A DNA stretch of 64,000 bases, from positions 1 through 64,000 of the forward strand of contig NZ_BAGB01000006.1 of the NCBI RefSeq assembly GCF_000308615.1, given 5' to 3'. The translations under genes and the position numbers were made by a program. Source of the stretch: Nocardia jiangxiensis NBRC 101359. Its GTDB lineage: Bacteria; Actinomycetota; Actinomycetes; Mycobacteriales; Mycobacteriaceae. The first letter of the stretch is position 1; each line of letters starts with the position of its first letter. The notes below the pieces were generated by a model. That model searched no databases, was not told the DNA's origin, and saw nothing but the letters and a program-made list of their open reading frames with translations. Positions 57,471-64,000 of this stretch are shown here, one piece after another.

Positions 57471-57530
57471 TTAGAGCAGACCCCACCAATACACCAGGCA
57501 GGCCAGCGCGAAGACGACCGCAGTTTCCAT
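57471..57530 (-). CDS. 19-residue hydrophobic peptide
   Basis: A very short frame reading METAVVFALACLVYWWGLL, which is one membrane-spanning helix. GGGAG is placed 5 bases ahead of the ATG (57536-57540), a good ribosome site. It is oriented like the pseudogene and stands just upstream of the BlaI-like palindrome. Small subunits of transporters (KdpF-type and others) look like this, but no partner is encoded nearby. It could also be a remnant. Confidence 0.4.
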   Translation of the reverse strand: METAVVFALACLVYWWGLL

Positions 57531-57683
57531 CGTCGCTCCCAATCTAGTCGGCGTCGTCATCACCCATCATTCCCCAGGGTACGGCGACGTGCCGGGGACC
57601 AAGATCACAAGGGAACAACGGATACGCCCGCCCGAGCCTGTCACGCCTCGTGGACAGGCCCGGAAGCGCCGAACACGACGATG

Positions 57684-57703
57684 CCGCCGCAGGCTTGCGG
57701 CGG
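57684..57703 (-). terminator. Terminator after lutC-like gene
   Basis: CCGCCGCA-GGCT-TGCGGCGG is a perfect 8-base stem with a 4-base loop, 35 bases past the stop of the LutC-like gene. Confidence 0.6.
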
Positions 57704-57737
57704 ACTCGAGCAGAGCTTGCGAAAGATCGCGGAGGGG

Positions 57738-58397
57738 TCAGGGAAGTTCGGGGGAGTCCACGATGAGCACGATCAGCTGTCGCTGGCGATGACGGCCGTG
57801 ATTGCGGGCCTTGGCATCCGAAGGCGCGGTGGGCCCGCCACACCAGGTGATCGGGCGGCGGGCATCGAGCTTGTCGAGCACCTCGGGCAGCGAGGAATCG
57901 ATCTGCGCGGTGCGGACCACGCAGATGTGGCATTGGGGCGCGAGAGGGCGATCGCGGAACCCCTGACCGGGCCCGCCGTCCAGCACTACCGCGCCGGCGT
58001 CGGCGACCGCACCGGCGCAGGTGGTCACCATCGCGTCGGCGTCGTCCAGTTCGCCGCTGGTGAAGTGGGAGTCGTCGGTCAGGATCTGATTGTCCTGTTC
58101 CTTCGCCCAGAGCTCGAGCCACTCCTCTGGCAGGCCGTGCGGTGCGACGACGGTGGTGGCCCGCTGGGCGCGCAGGGCCGCGTCCACGGCCTCGGGAATT
58201 CCGGATTCGCTCACCCGGGCGATGCGTGCGCCGTGGTGTTCGAGACGTTCGACGAACAGTTCGACGATCGTGCTGTCGGCGGGGGAGAGATCGGCCGTGC
58301 CGCGCCGATTGCCGGGGAAGAGGGTCACGGTGCGATCGTCGTCGGGCAGCGCCTTGAGGCCGTCGCGGACTCGGCGCAGGAATTCCTCCCGTGACAT
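57738..58397 (-). CDS. LutC/YkgG-type LUD domain protein
   Basis: A 219-residue protein of the LUD family. The start MSREEFLRRVRDGLKALPDD and the segments VTTCAGAVADAGAVVLDGG, PLAPQCHICVVRTAQI and ITWCGGPTAPSD are typical of LutC, a component of the lactate oxidation complex LutABC. lutA and lutB are absent here. The ending is odd: where the family has an EGVHGP-like block, this protein reads AKARNHGRHRQRQ before rejoining the normal strand LIVLIVD. Activity may be altered. The ATG overlaps the stop of a 29-codon frame (TGATG). Confidence 0.75.
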   Translation of the reverse strand: MSREEFLRRVRDGLKALPDDDRTVTLFPGNRRGTADLSPADSTIVELFVERLEHHGARIARVSESGIPEAVDAALRAQRATTVVAPHGLPEEWLELWAKEQDNQILTDDSHFTSGELDDADAMVTTCAGAVADAGAVVLDGGPGQGFRDRPLAPQCHICVVRTAQIDSSLPEVLDKLDARRPITWCGGPTAPSDAKARNHGRHRQRQLIVLIVDSPELP

Positions 58398-58486
58398 CAG
58401 CGGCACCCGCCAGGGGCACATCGGCCGGTCGTATCGCTGGGCGTGGACTGCGGATCGGTGCCACGGATGACGAGCGCCGTGCGCAT
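58397..58486 (-). CDS. Possible 29-codon upstream frame coupled to lutC-like gene
   Basis: A short frame (MRTALVIRGTDPQSTPSD and onward) with a purine-rich site AAAGGGGG about 6 bases ahead of its ATG. It ends in TGATG, where the stop and the start of the LutC-like gene overlap. The LutC-like start itself has a poor ribosome site, so coupling is plausible. The peptide is not similar to anything I know. The remaining bases to rho (58487-58704) hold no supported gene. Confidence 0.35.
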   Translation of the reverse strand: MRTALVIRGTDPQSTPSDTTGRCAPGGCR

Positions 58487-58704
58487 GTGGCGGCCCCCTT
58501 TCTGACCGGCTGCGCAGCATCCTGCTGCACCGGGATCCGGGGCGTGAAGAGCTGTGCGGGTGGTGCTGGGCGCACACCCGTGTGGGCGGGCGCTCTGGTG
58601 AAGATCTTGCCCACAGGCTACCCGGGAGGGGCGACGCGTTTGCCCGAGGGACGCTCGGCGGATCGGTTCCGAAACGCTGGTGTACCTGAATCCGCTGGTC
58701 GCGA

Positions 58705-59844
58705 TCAGTGCGCGGCGGTGCGGATCTGGGTGAGGAATTCGGCGTTCGTCTCGGTCTGCCGCAGGCCGGTCAGCAACAGGTCGACGGCCTGGCCGGGATC
58801 GCGTCCGGCGAGGGTCTGGCGCAGCGAACGGGTCGCGACGAGTTCGTCCGGGGTCAGCAGCAGCTCCTCCTTGCGGGTGCTGGAGCGTTCGATGTCGACC
58901 GCGGGGAAGGTGCGTCGATCGGCGATGTGCCGGTCGAGTTTGAGCTCGGCGTTGCCGGTGCTCTTGTACTCCTCGAAGATGACGGTGTCGGCGGTCGAAC
59001 CGGTTTCCACCAGGGTGGTGGCGATGATGGTGAGCGATCCGCCGTTCTCGATATTGCGGGCCGCGCCGAGGAACTTCTTCGGTGGGGCCAGGGCTCCGGC
59101 GTCCACGCCGCCGGACAGGATGCGGCCCGATCCCGCGGCCGCGAGGTTGTAGGCGCGTGCCAGCCGGGTCAGCGAGTCCAGCAGCACGACGACGTCGCGG
59201 CCGGTTTCCACGAGACGTTTGGCCTGTTCGATGGCCAGTTCGGCCAAGGCGATGTGATCGCGGGCGGGCAGGTCGAACGTGGCCGCGGCGATATCGGCGG
59301 GCACCGCGCGGGACAGGTCGGTGACCTCCTCCGGACGTTCGCCCACGAGTACCAGCATCAGCTGGCATTCCGGGTGATTCTTCGCGATGCCGTGCGCGAT
59401 CGATTGCAGCACCGAGGTTTTGCCCGCCTTGGGCGGTGCGACGATCAGGGCTCGCTGGCCCTTGCCGATCGGCATGATCAGATCCGTTATCCGCGTGGTC
59501 ATCTCGTGCGGTTCGGTCTCGAGGCGCAGGCGATCCTGTGGATAGATCGGAGTCAGATCGGCGAAATGCGGCCGCCGCCGGGCATTTTCGGGCGGCAGGC
59601 CGTTGATCCGATCGACGCCGGTGAGCGGGGCGAATTTGGCGCCCTCGCGCAGCGGGCCGGCGGTTCCGCTGACGGTGTCGCCGCGGCGCAGGTCGTATTC
59701 GCGGATCAGGCGCGGCGGGACGTGGATGTCGTTCGGGCCGGGCAGATAGCCCTCGACCCGCAATGCCGCGTGATTTCCGGTGATGTCGAGGATGCCGGTC
59801 ACCGATGTGCCCGGCTCCTGGGTGTGAATCGTGTTGTCTTTCAT
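58705..59844 (-). CDS. Short accessory transcription termination factor Rho
   Basis: A 379-residue Rho-type RNA translocase. The cold-shock-like RNA domain (GILDITGNHAALRVEGYLPG), Walker A APPKAGKTSVLQ at about residues 133-145, Walker B VVVLLDSLTRLARAYN, the Q-loop region SGGVDAGALAPPKKFLGAAR and the R-loop SSTRKEELLL are all present. Housekeeping Rho of actinobacteria usually has some 600-700 residues with a long basic N-terminal insertion; this protein lacks it and is even shorter than E. coli Rho. The aromatic pair of the primary RNA site (FGF in E. coli) is replaced by HAA. It is likely a second copy. CAGGAG lies ahead of the ATG. Confidence 0.85.
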   Translation of the reverse strand: MKDNTIHTQEPGTSVTGILDITGNHAALRVEGYLPGPNDIHVPPRLIREYDLRRGDTVSGTAGPLREGAKFAPLTGVDRINGLPPENARRRPHFADLTPIYPQDRLRLETEPHEMTTRITDLIMPIGKGQRALIVAPPKAGKTSVLQSIAHGIAKNHPECQLMLVLVGERPEEVTDLSRAVPADIAAATFDLPARDHIALAELAIEQAKRLVETGRDVVVLLDSLTRLARAYNLAAAGSGRILSGGVDAGALAPPKKFLGAARNIENGGSLTIIATTLVETGSTADTVIFEEYKSTGNAELKLDRHIADRRTFPAVDIERSSTRKEELLLTPDELVATRSLRQTLAGRDPGQAVDLLLTGLRQTETNAEFLTQIRTAAH

Positions 59845-60132
59845 GGTCTTCTACTCCTGAAGGAAGGAATGCGTGGTCTGGTGGCGGCCGATGCGCGCAT
59901 CGTGCGGGCAGCGCTTCGCCGAGAGAGCCCGTACCGGTTCGAATGTGGCGGATCGGTATGCGTTCCGATCGGCATGAATTCGGTGAAGGTGCGGGGATCG
60001 AGAATTCTTGTGGGAGGGACCGTGTCCACCTACATCCACAAGCTGCGAACGATGCCAACCATAGCCCCACTCTGCACAACACGCAATGGTCCGTCGTTGT
60101 TCCCGGCGTGGCGGATCGGATCGCGGGAACGA
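59845..60132. other. Leader region of accessory rho
   Basis: Some 290 bases upstream of the short rho. Two overlapping minus-strand frames of about 62 codons occur (59841-60029 and 59851-60039), but both look random in composition. The rho ribosome site CAGGAG is close to the start. No palindrome or rifampicin-type element was seen. Confidence 0.4.
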
Positions 60133-60174
60133 CGAAGGGCCCGGACTCGCGATGTTTCGAGTCCGGGCCCTTCG
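60133..60174 (-). terminator. Terminator after the ClC gene
   Basis: CGAAGGGCCCGGACTCG and its exact complement (17 bases each) enclose an 8-base loop. It lies 33 bases after the ClC stop. On the other strand it could also protect the rho leader. Confidence 0.8.
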
Positions 60175-60206
60175 AATCGGGGTGGGGTTGTATTACCTTG
60201 CGGCCG

Positions 60207-62057
60207 TTAGGTATTCGACGTCGCGGAGTCGGCGGTCCGCTCCGGCGCGGTGTGCCGGAAGCGGGGCGGGCGGCGACGTGACGTGGGACGCTGATCACGC
60301 AGTGTCAGCACTCGTTCGCGGTGATGTTCCTCGTGCAGATCCCGGCGACGGGCGTGCAGCAGCTGTTCGAACGCGATCACCCCGAGTAGGCGGGTGGGTG
60401 TGCCGCGATCGACCACCGGCGCGTAGGTGACATCGGCGGTGGCCAGTTTGTTGGCCACCTCGCGCAGGGTGTCGTCCGGATGCACGACCGCGAGCGCGGG
60501 TACCGCGGCCGCCCCGACGTTCCCGTCCGCACTCGATGCCAGTCGGTTGCGAGTGGTGACGCCGACCAGTTGCTCGGACGGGTCCAGCACCGGATACAAC
60601 GTCGCGAAACGGGTGCGCGGCAACGCTTCCGCGATCGGATCGCCGGCCGCGAGCACCACCGGATCGGTATGCATCACCTCGTAGGCGAAGAACGTCTCCA
60701 GTGGATCGGTGGTGTATTCGCGGGTCAGATGCAGTCGTCGGCGGGCGATCTTCTCGGTCAGCACCGAACGTTTGAGCAGCAGCACCGACACCGCGTAGGC
60801 CGACACCGAGGCCACCACCAGCGGCATCAGATCGTTCCAGGCGTGGGTCAGCTCGCAGGTGAACACGATGCCGGTCAGCGGCGAGCGCATCACGCCGCCG
60901 ACCACCGCCGCCAGACCGCACATCGCCCAGAGCCCGGCGGTGACGTGCGGCAGCAGGCCGCCCTCGGCCGCACCCAGTGCCGCACCGATCATGAACACCG
61001 GCGCGAGCACGCCGCCGGATGTGCCCGACCCCAGCGAGATCGACCAGATCAGCGTCTTGACCACCAGAATTCCGATGATCAGCGAGACCGTGCCCCGCCC
61101 GGTGAGCAACTGGTCGATGACGTCGTATCCCACACCGAGCGCACGCGGTTCGATCAGACCGCCCACACCGATGATCGCTCCGCCGATCGCGGGCCACCAC
61201 ATCCAGTGCACCGGCAGCCGCCCGAAACCGTCCTCGGCGAGATAGACCAGCGCGGTCGCGGCGATGGCCAGCAGGCCGCCGGTGACGCCGGGTATCAGGG
61301 CCAGGCCGTCGGCCAGCGCGCCGGGTGTCGTGGTCGATGTGGGCACGGCGAACACCGGACTGTTGCCCAGCAGCAGCCAGCGGCACATCGTGGCGATCAC
61401 GACCGCCGTGGCCACGGGAACGAAACTGCGCGGCCGCCATTCGAACAGCAGCAGTTCCACCGCGAGCAGGATCGAGGCCAGCGGCGCGTTGAAGGTGGCG
61501 GCCATGCCGCCCGCCGCGCCGGCCACCAGCAGGGCCTTGCGTTCGTCGGCGGTCAGTTTCAGCAGCTGCGCCATGATCGAGCCGATCGCGCCGCCGGTCA
61601 TGATGATCGGTCCTTCGGCGCCGAACGGCCCACCCGAACCGATGCTGATCGCCGAGGACACCGGTTTGAGGATCGCCACGCGCGGAGCCACCCGGCTGCC
61701 GCCGGTGAGAATGGCCTCGATCGCCTCGGGCATGCCGTGGCCGCGGATCTTCTCCGATCCGTAGCGGGCCATGAACCCGATGATCAGACCGCCGAGGATC
61801 GGTGCGATCAGGACCAGCCACCACGGGTGATGCTGTGCGCCGGGCGCGACCATCTCGGTGCTGATGCGTTGGTAGAAAACGAGATTCGTGATCAGCCCGA
61901 TCAGCTTCAGAAGTCCGTAGGCCGCCAGGGCCGCGGCCGCGCCGACCGGGATCGCCAGACCGGCGATCGCCAGCATTCGCGGTCCGACGTTGAAGTCGCC
62001 CAGATGCGCCGCGTGCTCGCGCGTCGCGCGACGTGTGGAACCGTGCCGGAAATTCAC
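60207..62057 (-). CDS. ClC family chloride channel or exchanger with CBS domains
   Basis: A 616-residue ClC protein. The chloride filter blocks are GHGMPEAIEAIL (the GSGIP equivalent), GPFGAEGPIIM with the gating glutamate, and SGGVLAPVFMIGAALGA. Two CBS domains follow (residues about 470-585; VMHTDPVVLAAGDPIAEALP onward), and a basic His/Arg-rich tail. The internal proton glutamate of exchangers (E203 in E. coli, in the sequence EE) seems to be leucine here (LAVELLLFEW), as in channels. The GTG at 62057 overlaps the MarR stop by 4 bases, so the two are coupled. Confidence 0.88.
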   Translation of the reverse strand: MNFRHGSTRRATREHAAHLGDFNVGPRMLAIAGLAIPVGAAAALAAYGLLKLIGLITNLVFYQRISTEMVAPGAQHHPWWLVLIAPILGGLIIGFMARYGSEKIRGHGMPEAIEAILTGGSRVAPRVAILKPVSSAISIGSGGPFGAEGPIIMTGGAIGSIMAQLLKLTADERKALLVAGAAGGMAATFNAPLASILLAVELLLFEWRPRSFVPVATAVVIATMCRWLLLGNSPVFAVPTSTTTPGALADGLALIPGVTGGLLAIAATALVYLAEDGFGRLPVHWMWWPAIGGAIIGVGGLIEPRALGVGYDVIDQLLTGRGTVSLIIGILVVKTLIWSISLGSGTSGGVLAPVFMIGAALGAAEGGLLPHVTAGLWAMCGLAAVVGGVMRSPLTGIVFTCELTHAWNDLMPLVVASVSAYAVSVLLLKRSVLTEKIARRRLHLTREYTTDPLETFFAYEVMHTDPVVLAAGDPIAEALPRTRFATLYPVLDPSEQLVGVTTRNRLASSADGNVGAAAVPALAVVHPDDTLREVANKLATADVTYAPVVDRGTPTRLLGVIAFEQLLHARRRDLHEEHHRERVLTLRDQRPTSRRRPPRFRHTAPERTADSATSNT

Positions 62058-62530
62058 AACGCACCCACCAGACTCACCGAGGTCTCGGCGGCGGCACGCA
62101 CCAGATCGTGTGCGGCCGCCGTGACCGACTGCCGTTTCTCTTCCGGCAGCTGATCGAGGATGATGCGGAATGCGGCATGGCGGGCTTCGAGCACCTCGTC
62201 CACGACCTGCTGTCCCGCCTCGGTCACCTCGACGGTGACCACGCTGCGGTTGTGCGCATCGGCGCCGCGGCTCAGAAAGCCGCGGCTCTCGAGCTTGTCC
62301 GCGAGCCGGGTCACCGATGAGGCGTTGACGCCCAGCGCCGTTGCCAGACGTGAGCACGGCACCCGGCCCAGGGTTTGCAGAACCAGCAGCAGCCGCATCT
62401 GCGGGAAGGTGACTCCGGGTGGGGCGACATGTGCACTGTCCCAGGCGATTCCGACCAGTGTCCGTGTCAGGACCTCCAACGCCGCCACGTCCGGGCGCGA
62501 CTCGCCACCCGGTTCCTCGTCAACTTGCAC
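62054..62530 (-). CDS. MarR family transcriptional regulator
   Basis: A 158-residue MarR regulator: helix-turn-helix CSRLATALGVNASSVTRLAD, wing RGADAHNRSVVTVEVTEAG, and dimer helices at both ends. It is the first gene of the MarR-ClC operon and probably controls it. Ahead of the start the words TTGCACTCAA and TTGCCAACAGCAA resemble MarR half sites. The inducer is unknown; weak acids or membrane stress would fit. Confidence 0.85.
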   Translation of the reverse strand: MQVDEEPGGESRPDVAALEVLTRTLVGIAWDSAHVAPPGVTFPQMRLLLVLQTLGRVPCSRLATALGVNASSVTRLADKLESRGFLSRGADAHNRSVVTVEVTEAGQQVVDEVLEARHAAFRIILDQLPEEKRQSVTAAAHDLVRAAAETSVSLVGAL

Positions 62531-62645
62531 TCAACAAGAGTTGCCAACAGCAAATGTTCGGTCAAGGAAAGTTGCCGGATTGTGTGTGTAGTCACACGTG
62601 TGCGAGACCGGCTACCGGCCTGCGTTCGTCCCGCACACAGCAGCG

Positions 62646-62678
62646 GACCCGGGCTCGCGAGGTGTGCGGGCCCGGGTC
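62646..62678 (-). terminator. Terminator of the GMC oxidoreductase gene
   Basis: GACCCGGGC (62646-62654) pairs with GCCCGGGTC (62670-62678). It lies 15 bases after the stop of the GMC gene. Confidence 0.6.
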
Positions 62679-62692
62679 TGTGCTTGCGCGAA

Positions 62693-64000
62693 TTACTGTC
62701 CGGCGGTGATGAACTGGGCCGCCATCTCGCCGATCATGTAGCACGGGGCGTTGGTGTTGCCGCCGGTGATGCTCGGCATGATCGAGGCGTCCGCGACGCG
62801 CAGACCCTCGATGCCGTTGACCTTCAGCGTCGGATCCACGACCGCGCGCTCGTCCACACCCATTCGGCAGGTGCCGACCGGGTGGTACACCGAGTGGATG
62901 CGGTTGGGCAGTTCGGCGCGCAGCGCGGTCTCGTCCATCAGGTCCCGGCCGGGCGAGTACTCCTCGGTGATATCCCCGGCGATGGTCTTGTTCGCCATGA
63001 CCTCGCGGATCAGCCGGATGGCCTCGATCAGGAATTCGGTATCGGCCGAATCGGACAGATAGCCCGGGTCGATCAGCGGCGAGGCCAGCGGATCGTTCGA
63101 GGCCAGCCGCACCTCACCGCGGCTCTTGGGGTAGATGAGCGTCGGGAACACGGTGAGCGCGGAGCGCTTGTCCACCATGTGCAGCTTGTCCTCGTCCTGG
63201 TTCGGCACCGGATAGCTCCAGGGCAGGGCGTGGATCTGCATATCGGGCACGTCACCGGTGGCGAACTTGGTCTTGACGAATCCGGCCACCTCGAACACGG
63301 TGCGGCCCATCCAGGAACTGCCCGGTTTCATCAGCTCGCGCATGATGCCGCGGGCGAAATAGGCCGGGGTGCCGTGGTGGATGGCCTTCTTGGAGACGAA
63401 CGTCATCGGCACGAACAGGTGGTCGTGCAGGTTCTGGCCGACCGGCAGGTCGGCCTCGACGTCGATGCCGACATCGCGCAGGTGCCCGGCCGGGCCGATG
63501 CCGGAGAGCATCAGGATCTGCGCCGAGGCCATCACGCCGCCGGAGATCACGACCTCCTTGGCGGCGCGGATGATCCGGCGGCCGCCGTTCTTGTCGATGA
63601 CCTCGACACCGGTCGCCCGGCCCTTCTCGATCACCACCCGCGCCACGTGCGTGTGGGTCAGCACGGTCAGGTTCGAATTCGGCCGCTCGGTGATGAATCC
63701 GCGAGAGGAGCTGTAGCGCAAGCCGTTTCGCACGCTCTGCTGGAAGATGCTGATACCCTCCTGCGATTCGCCGTTGTAGTCGGCGATGCGCGGGACATCG
63801 AGGGTCTCCGAGGCGGCCTGCATGAACTGCTGCGAGATCGGGGTCAGATCCTGCTGCCGGGTGACCTGGATGGGTCCGCCCGAACCGCGGTATTCGCTCG
63901 CGCCCTCCTCCCAGTTCTCCAGCTTCTTGTATGCGGCCAGGACGTTCTCGTACTCCCAGCCCGCACAGCCCTCGGCCGCCCAGGAGTCGAAGTTGGCCCG
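62693..64000 (-). CDS. GMC family oxidoreductase, C-terminal part
   Basis: The C-terminal 435 residues of a GMC flavoenzyme; the frame continues past the window edge, so the FAD-binding N-terminus is missing. The choline dehydrogenase/alcohol dehydrogenase signature is clear: KEVVISGGVMASAQILMLSG, HSVYHPVGTCRMG with the catalytic histidine, and ITGGNTNAPCYMIGEMAA with the asparagine near the end. Substrates of such enzymes are alcohols, including choline. Nothing in the visible part fixes the substrate. It is not the same type as the cholesterol oxidase of this window. Confidence 0.88.
   Translation of the reverse strand, partial: RANFDSWAAEGCAGWEYENVLAAYKKLENWEEGASEYRGSGGPIQVTRQQDLTPISQQFMQAASETLDVPRIADYNGESQEGISIFQQSVRNGLRYSSSRGFITERPNSNLTVLTHTHVARVVIEKGRATGVEVIDKNGGRRIIRAAKEVVISGGVMASAQILMLSGIGPAGHLRDVGIDVEADLPVGQNLHDHLFVPMTFVSKKAIHHGTPAYFARGIMRELMKPGSSWMGRTVFEVAGFVKTKFATGDVPDMQIHALPWSYPVPNQDEDKLHMVDKRSALTVFPTLIYPKSRGEVRLASNDPLASPLIDPGYLSDSADTEFLIEAIRLIREVMANKTIAGDITEEYSPGRDLMDETALRAELPNRIHSVYHPVGTCRMGVDERAVVDPTLKVNGIEGLRVADASIMPSITGGNTNAPCYMIGEMAAQFITAGQ

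Noticed and set aside
59841..60039. Leader peptide ahead of accessory rho
   Set aside because: Two overlapping frames of similar length exist in different phases, neither with a ribosome site or a suggestive codon run.

Overview
The window is 64 kb of high-GC actinobacterial chromosome, most probably from Nocardia or a close relative in the Nocardiaceae. This rests on the codon use, the abundance of TetR/MarR regulators, an MmpL exporter, a Bfa-type pair for methyl-branched (tuberculostearic) fatty acids, and a backbone that matches the M. tuberculosis Rv3708c-Rv3721c neighbourhood as I remember it. No rRNA, tRNA, CRISPR array, insertion sequence or phage was found. It is ordinary chromosome with accessory genes inserted into a conserved core.

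Layout. 1-8.2 kb: the end of a ROK regulator, a frameshifted FAD monooxygenase divergent from a TetR gene with a clear operator, an APH(3')-like phosphotransferase frameshifted in its last codons, a DUF2207 membrane protein and two tandem HEYGH zinc metallopeptidases. 7.5-12.8 kb: a TetR-MmpL pair with a perfect 39-bp palindrome, an ammonium transporter and a protein with two LexA-like modules. 13.4-20.3 kb: a very long dnaX and the fadA-fadB beta-oxidation operon. 20.5-31.5 kb: a PknK-like kinase, bfaB/bfaA, an SRPBCC protein, ybaB, recR and a DUF5685 protein with an extreme cysteine-rich tail. 31.7-37.1 kb: a cysteine synthase-like enzyme, leuA behind a leucine leader peptide, and a ParA/MinD-like ATPase. 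37.2-47.8 kb: LysR/EamA, two Tat-exported FAD oxidoreductases (HpnE-like and cholesterol oxidase) flanking murT-gatD, a voltage-sensor-like membrane protein and LtrA. 48-51.4 kb: DUF1918, MarR and lysC-asd. 51.5-57.1 kb: TetR/NTF2 pair, an exported serine hydrolase and an AAA ATPase-TPR pair. 57.1-64 kb: a deletion-scarred pseudogene, a 19-residue peptide, an orphan LutC-like protein, a short accessory Rho, a MarR-ClC operon and the end of a GMC oxidoreductase.

Functional groups. dnaX, ybaB and recR serve replication and repair. murT-gatD amidate lipid II, and lysC-asd feed diaminopimelate, lysine, threonine and methionine, so cell-wall supply is clustered here. leuA appears to be controlled by translation of a 13-residue leader. 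bfaA/bfaB and fadA/fadB make and break fatty acids. Several small regulator-target pairs carry visible operators (positions 1812, 10485, 48858 and 52121).

The strongest unusual signals are the 18-cysteine tail on the DUF5685 protein, the short Rho paralogue with altered RNA-binding aromatics, the leuA leader/attenuator with a probably leaderless start, a dispersed intergenic repeat family, and frameshifts in two genes within the first 3.3 kb, which could be decay or sequencing error.
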